From Sphingobacterium bovistauri (lineage in GTDB: Bacteria; Bacteroidota; Bacteroidia; Sphingobacteriales; Sphingobacteriaceae), in NCBI RefSeq assembly GCF_020295405.1, contig NZ_JADEYP010000020.1:18890-82889 (forward strand): a stretch of DNA of 64,000 nt, given 5' to 3'. Position 1 is the first letter of the stretch. Each line of letters opens with the position of its first letter. The position numbers and the translations under genes were made by a program. The notes under the pieces are model-generated. The model made no database searches. It was not told where the DNA came from and saw nothing but the letters and a program-made list of their open reading frames with translations. Of the stretch, positions 62,062 through 64,000 are shown one piece after another.

Positions 62062-63810
62062 TTACAGTGAATTTACTAAATTTTTAAGGCTTTTGACCTG
62101 TGTTGGTATCAAATTACGATTAATATTTTTGTTACCGAACTTTTGAATCTCATTTTCTAACTTTTGAAGTTCTTGTGACTTGCCTTGCTTAGCTAATTTT
62201 TTACGTAATACCTTTATTTTTTCTACTGTTTGAATACCTTCTTGCAGTCTTTCAAAACGAATGCTTGTTTCATTTTCAGGATACACCAAGTAGGTATCTC
62301 CAGCTGCCCATGATCCAAACCTTGTGTCCTCTAAAGGCTTTTTATTCCAACAGTCATACGCCCATCTCAGGTATCCATCAAAACCTCGTTGTAAAGTGTT
62401 TACTGCTAAATAAACTGGCTCGTAATAGCCTGAACTTGTAAATGTATTGGGATATATCTCGGTACAACAGGTGTAAGCTGTCGTTTTGTAGCCTTTAGCT
62501 TTACGTGATTGTAAAATATCCTCCGACATGCTGTCGTAAAAAGGAATCGAGTAATCTATAATATCATCTGATAGCTCTGGGTGATAATATCCGGCGAGTG
62601 AAATTTGGAACTCAGGATCAGCTTTTTTAATAATACGAATGGCAGCCTGCATGTCCTTCATTGGTCTCTCATCCATAGCAATAGTAGTTTTGTGAAACCA
62701 CTTTTTTTTCTTCAGATGTGCGGCAAAATTCTTTAAAAACGGATACCAATGATTTTCGTATACCTGTTCTTCTGGTTTTGCTTTTATGATTTCTCTTTTG
62801 TTGGTCGCTTCGTCAAAATAATAAAAGGACAAGTTCCAGGGAATCATACTGTAGCAATTGATGTAATCATGTACCCCTATGCTATGCATATACTCTACCC
62901 ATTTGTCAAATAATGTATAATCATATTGCCATGAACCATCTTTCTTCTTTATCCATTGGATCATAGCGTCATATTTATCAAAAGTTTGACTATTCCATGG
63001 GTCATAAATCAAAGTAGTGGTGATGTTTTTTTGTCCTGCATTCGCTAGGCGTTGCATACTTGGCTTTATTTTTTCTAAATGTTCGTCAGAAAAAGTTTCT
63101 AGGTTATAATATCGTGCTGAAGAATATGGATTTTGCCATAAATCTAAATGAAAATCCCAGTCTGCTGACTTAGGTAGTTGAAAGTCGGAGACACGTATTG
63201 AATAGGGGATTTTGATGTTCATTGTATAAGTTGCTAATTTGATTGATGCAATGACATGACCCGAGTATAATCCTGGTTCTGCATTATTAGGAATTTTGAT
63301 ACTTAACCAAAGCGGTCTTACCTCTTTTGAATTGAAAGCAATAGTTTGTGTGTTCATGATTCTATCGGCAACTAATGTGGAGTCCAGTATGACATTAATT
63401 CCACAAGCTGATTTTAATTGAGAAGGATCATCACTGATAACATAGGCTATGGGGTTGAATTTTATATTGTTGTTTGAAATGATGTTTTTAGCAGATTTTA
63501 ATTCCGTAAATGATAGGGAAAGTATACTGTTAGCATATTCCGGATTTTTACTCCATACCGCCAATTGTGTATTAATCGTTTCACCTTTCCATGCAGAAGT
63601 ATGCCATGTGCGATTGATATCCTTGATGTTCGGTACATTATGTTTTGATAAGCTAAAATCACTATCCACAAAGCGGAAATAAATTCCTTTTCCTAATTTC
63701 CCCCATCCAGATTGGTCTGCTAAATTGCTTTTGGGGTCATTAGGTTCAATAAATTGTGCCGAGCCTGTTATAGCCAGCAGCATAAGGATCAATGTGAAAA
63801 TTTTATTCAT
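62062..63810 (-). CDS. DUF4091 glycoside-hydrolase-like secreted protein
   Basis: A 582-residue exported protein (signal peptide to about ITGSAQ, residue 18). An N-terminal beta-sandwich (residues 20-215; ETINTQLAVWSKNPEYANSILSL, LWLSIKIPNNAEPGLYSGHVIASIK) precedes a barrel (DWDFHLDLWQNPYSSARYY, TTTLIYDPWNSQTFD, WKGTIAMDERP-like KTTIAMDERPMKD) and the DUF4091 end (FDGYLRWAYDCWNKKPLEDTRFGSWAAGDTYLVYP). The family is considered glycosidase-like; substrate unknown. It starts 18 bases upstream of nothing on its own strand other than the DUF2911 gene, with which it may be co-transcribed (18-base gap). Confidence 0.85.
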   Translation of the reverse strand: MNKIFTLILMLLAITGSAQFIEPNDPKSNLADQSGWGKLGKGIYFRFVDSDFSLSKHNVPNIKDINRTWHTSAWKGETINTQLAVWSKNPEYANSILSLSFTELKSAKNIISNNNIKFNPIAYVISDDPSQLKSACGINVILDSTLVADRIMNTQTIAFNSKEVRPLWLSIKIPNNAEPGLYSGHVIASIKLATYTMNIKIPYSIRVSDFQLPKSADWDFHLDLWQNPYSSARYYNLETFSDEHLEKIKPSMQRLANAGQKNITTTLIYDPWNSQTFDKYDAMIQWIKKKDGSWQYDYTLFDKWVEYMHSIGVHDYINCYSMIPWNLSFYYFDEATNKREIIKAKPEEQVYENHWYPFLKNFAAHLKKKKWFHKTTIAMDERPMKDMQAAIRIIKKADPEFQISLAGYYHPELSDDIIDYSIPFYDSMSEDILQSRKAKGYKTTAYTCCTEIYPNTFTSSGYYEPVYLAVNTLQRGFDGYLRWAYDCWNKKPLEDTRFGSWAAGDTYLVYPENETSIRFERLQEGIQTVEKIKVLRKKLAKQGKSQELQKLENEIQKFGNKNINRNLIPTQVKSLKNLVNSL

Positions 63811-63873
63811 AGCTTATAATTTTACGCTGAAAGTACGAAAATAATTCTTGTTTAATAACAAAGGCTTTCATTT

Positions 63874-64000
63874 TGGACATGCCCCAAAAAGTTAGACACT
63901 TATTTGGGGCATTTTTATGAGAAAAAATCAGAAGTATAATTTCAATTTTAAGTTACGTTTAGTAACTATTCTTCAGCAGGGCAAAGATAGTATTGGAGGT
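63874..64000 (+). mobile_element. left end of an IS3-family insertion sequence (cut by window)
   Basis: TGGACATGCCCCAAAAAGTTAGACAC matches the IS3-family terminal inverted repeat style (written in two parts: TGGACATGCCCCAAAA and AGTTAGACAC). An internal hairpin ATGCCCCAAA/TTTGGGGCAT follows, then the first transposase frame. The right end and target duplication lie outside the window. Confidence 0.75.
63917..64000 (+). CDS. IS3-family transposase OrfA, N-terminus only
   Basis: ATG at 63917 opens a frame running off the window. The 28 visible residues (MRKNQKYNFNFKLRLV then TILQQGKDSIGG) resemble the start of the helix-turn-helix OrfA of IS3 elements, which begins with a basic stretch and a LRLV helix. 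It starts 43 bases inside the element's left end, as expected. Confidence 0.7.
   Translation, partial: MRKNQKYNFNFKLRLVTILQQGKDSIGG

Overview
The window is from a low-GC Bacteroidota chromosome, most likely Sphingobacteriaceae (Sphingobacterium/Pedobacter type). This rests on four SusC/SusD outer-membrane import pairs, many lipoproteins, TAnnTTTG-type promoter boxes, and gene neighbourhoods typical of the class (parA-parB-DUF5683-dapB-lepB; cdaA; pdxJ). No CRISPR array, prophage or rRNA was seen. The right edge enters an IS3-family insertion sequence.

Layout. 1-9419 is mostly housekeeping: a truncated gene, a WalJ/YycJ-like metallo-hydrolase, then a minus-strand series of lipB, a four-helix-bundle (S23-like) gene, hflX, an MscS-family channel, recG, two unknown lipoproteins, ridA and a 36-residue membrane protein. 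From 9501 to 42797 every gene is on the plus strand. This 33-kb run holds nagA, a DigH/DUF187-type glycosidase, a phosphodiester glycosidase, SusCD pair 1, two different N-acetylmuramoyl-alanine amidases, a NamZ-type exo-N-acetylmuramidase, SusCD pairs 2 and 3, two accessory lipoproteins, a GH18 enzyme, a metallophosphatase fused to a PQQ-like propeller, a broken CE4 polysaccharide deacetylase, murQ, an SSS-family symporter, a putative porin and three tandem tRNA-Val genes. 42894-50561 holds two unknown genes around a perfect 62-nt palindrome, SusCD pair 4 and an FMN reductase. 50768-63810 is housekeeping again (parAB, DUF5683, dapB, lepB, pdxJ, cdaA), then a DUF1338 gene with a YdiJ-like dehydrogenase, DUF2911 and DUF4091 genes.

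How the genes fit together (inference). The plus-strand run reads as a peptidoglycan/amino-sugar scavenging island. Amidases strip stem peptides, DigH-, NamZ- and GH18-type enzymes cut the glycan, SusCD pairs import the products across the outer membrane, the symporter next to murQ moves MurNAc across the inner membrane, MurQ converts MurNAc-6-P to GlcNAc-6-P plus D-lactate, and NagA deacetylates GlcNAc-6-P. The kinase that should make MurNAc-6-P is not in the window, and no dedicated regulator is visible. The individual enzyme families are known; their arrangement with four SusCD pairs is the main point of interest. A second, smaller system is the DUF1338 + FAD/Fe-S dehydrogenase pair, which fits 2-oxoadipate to D-2-hydroxyglutarate to 2-oxoglutarate.
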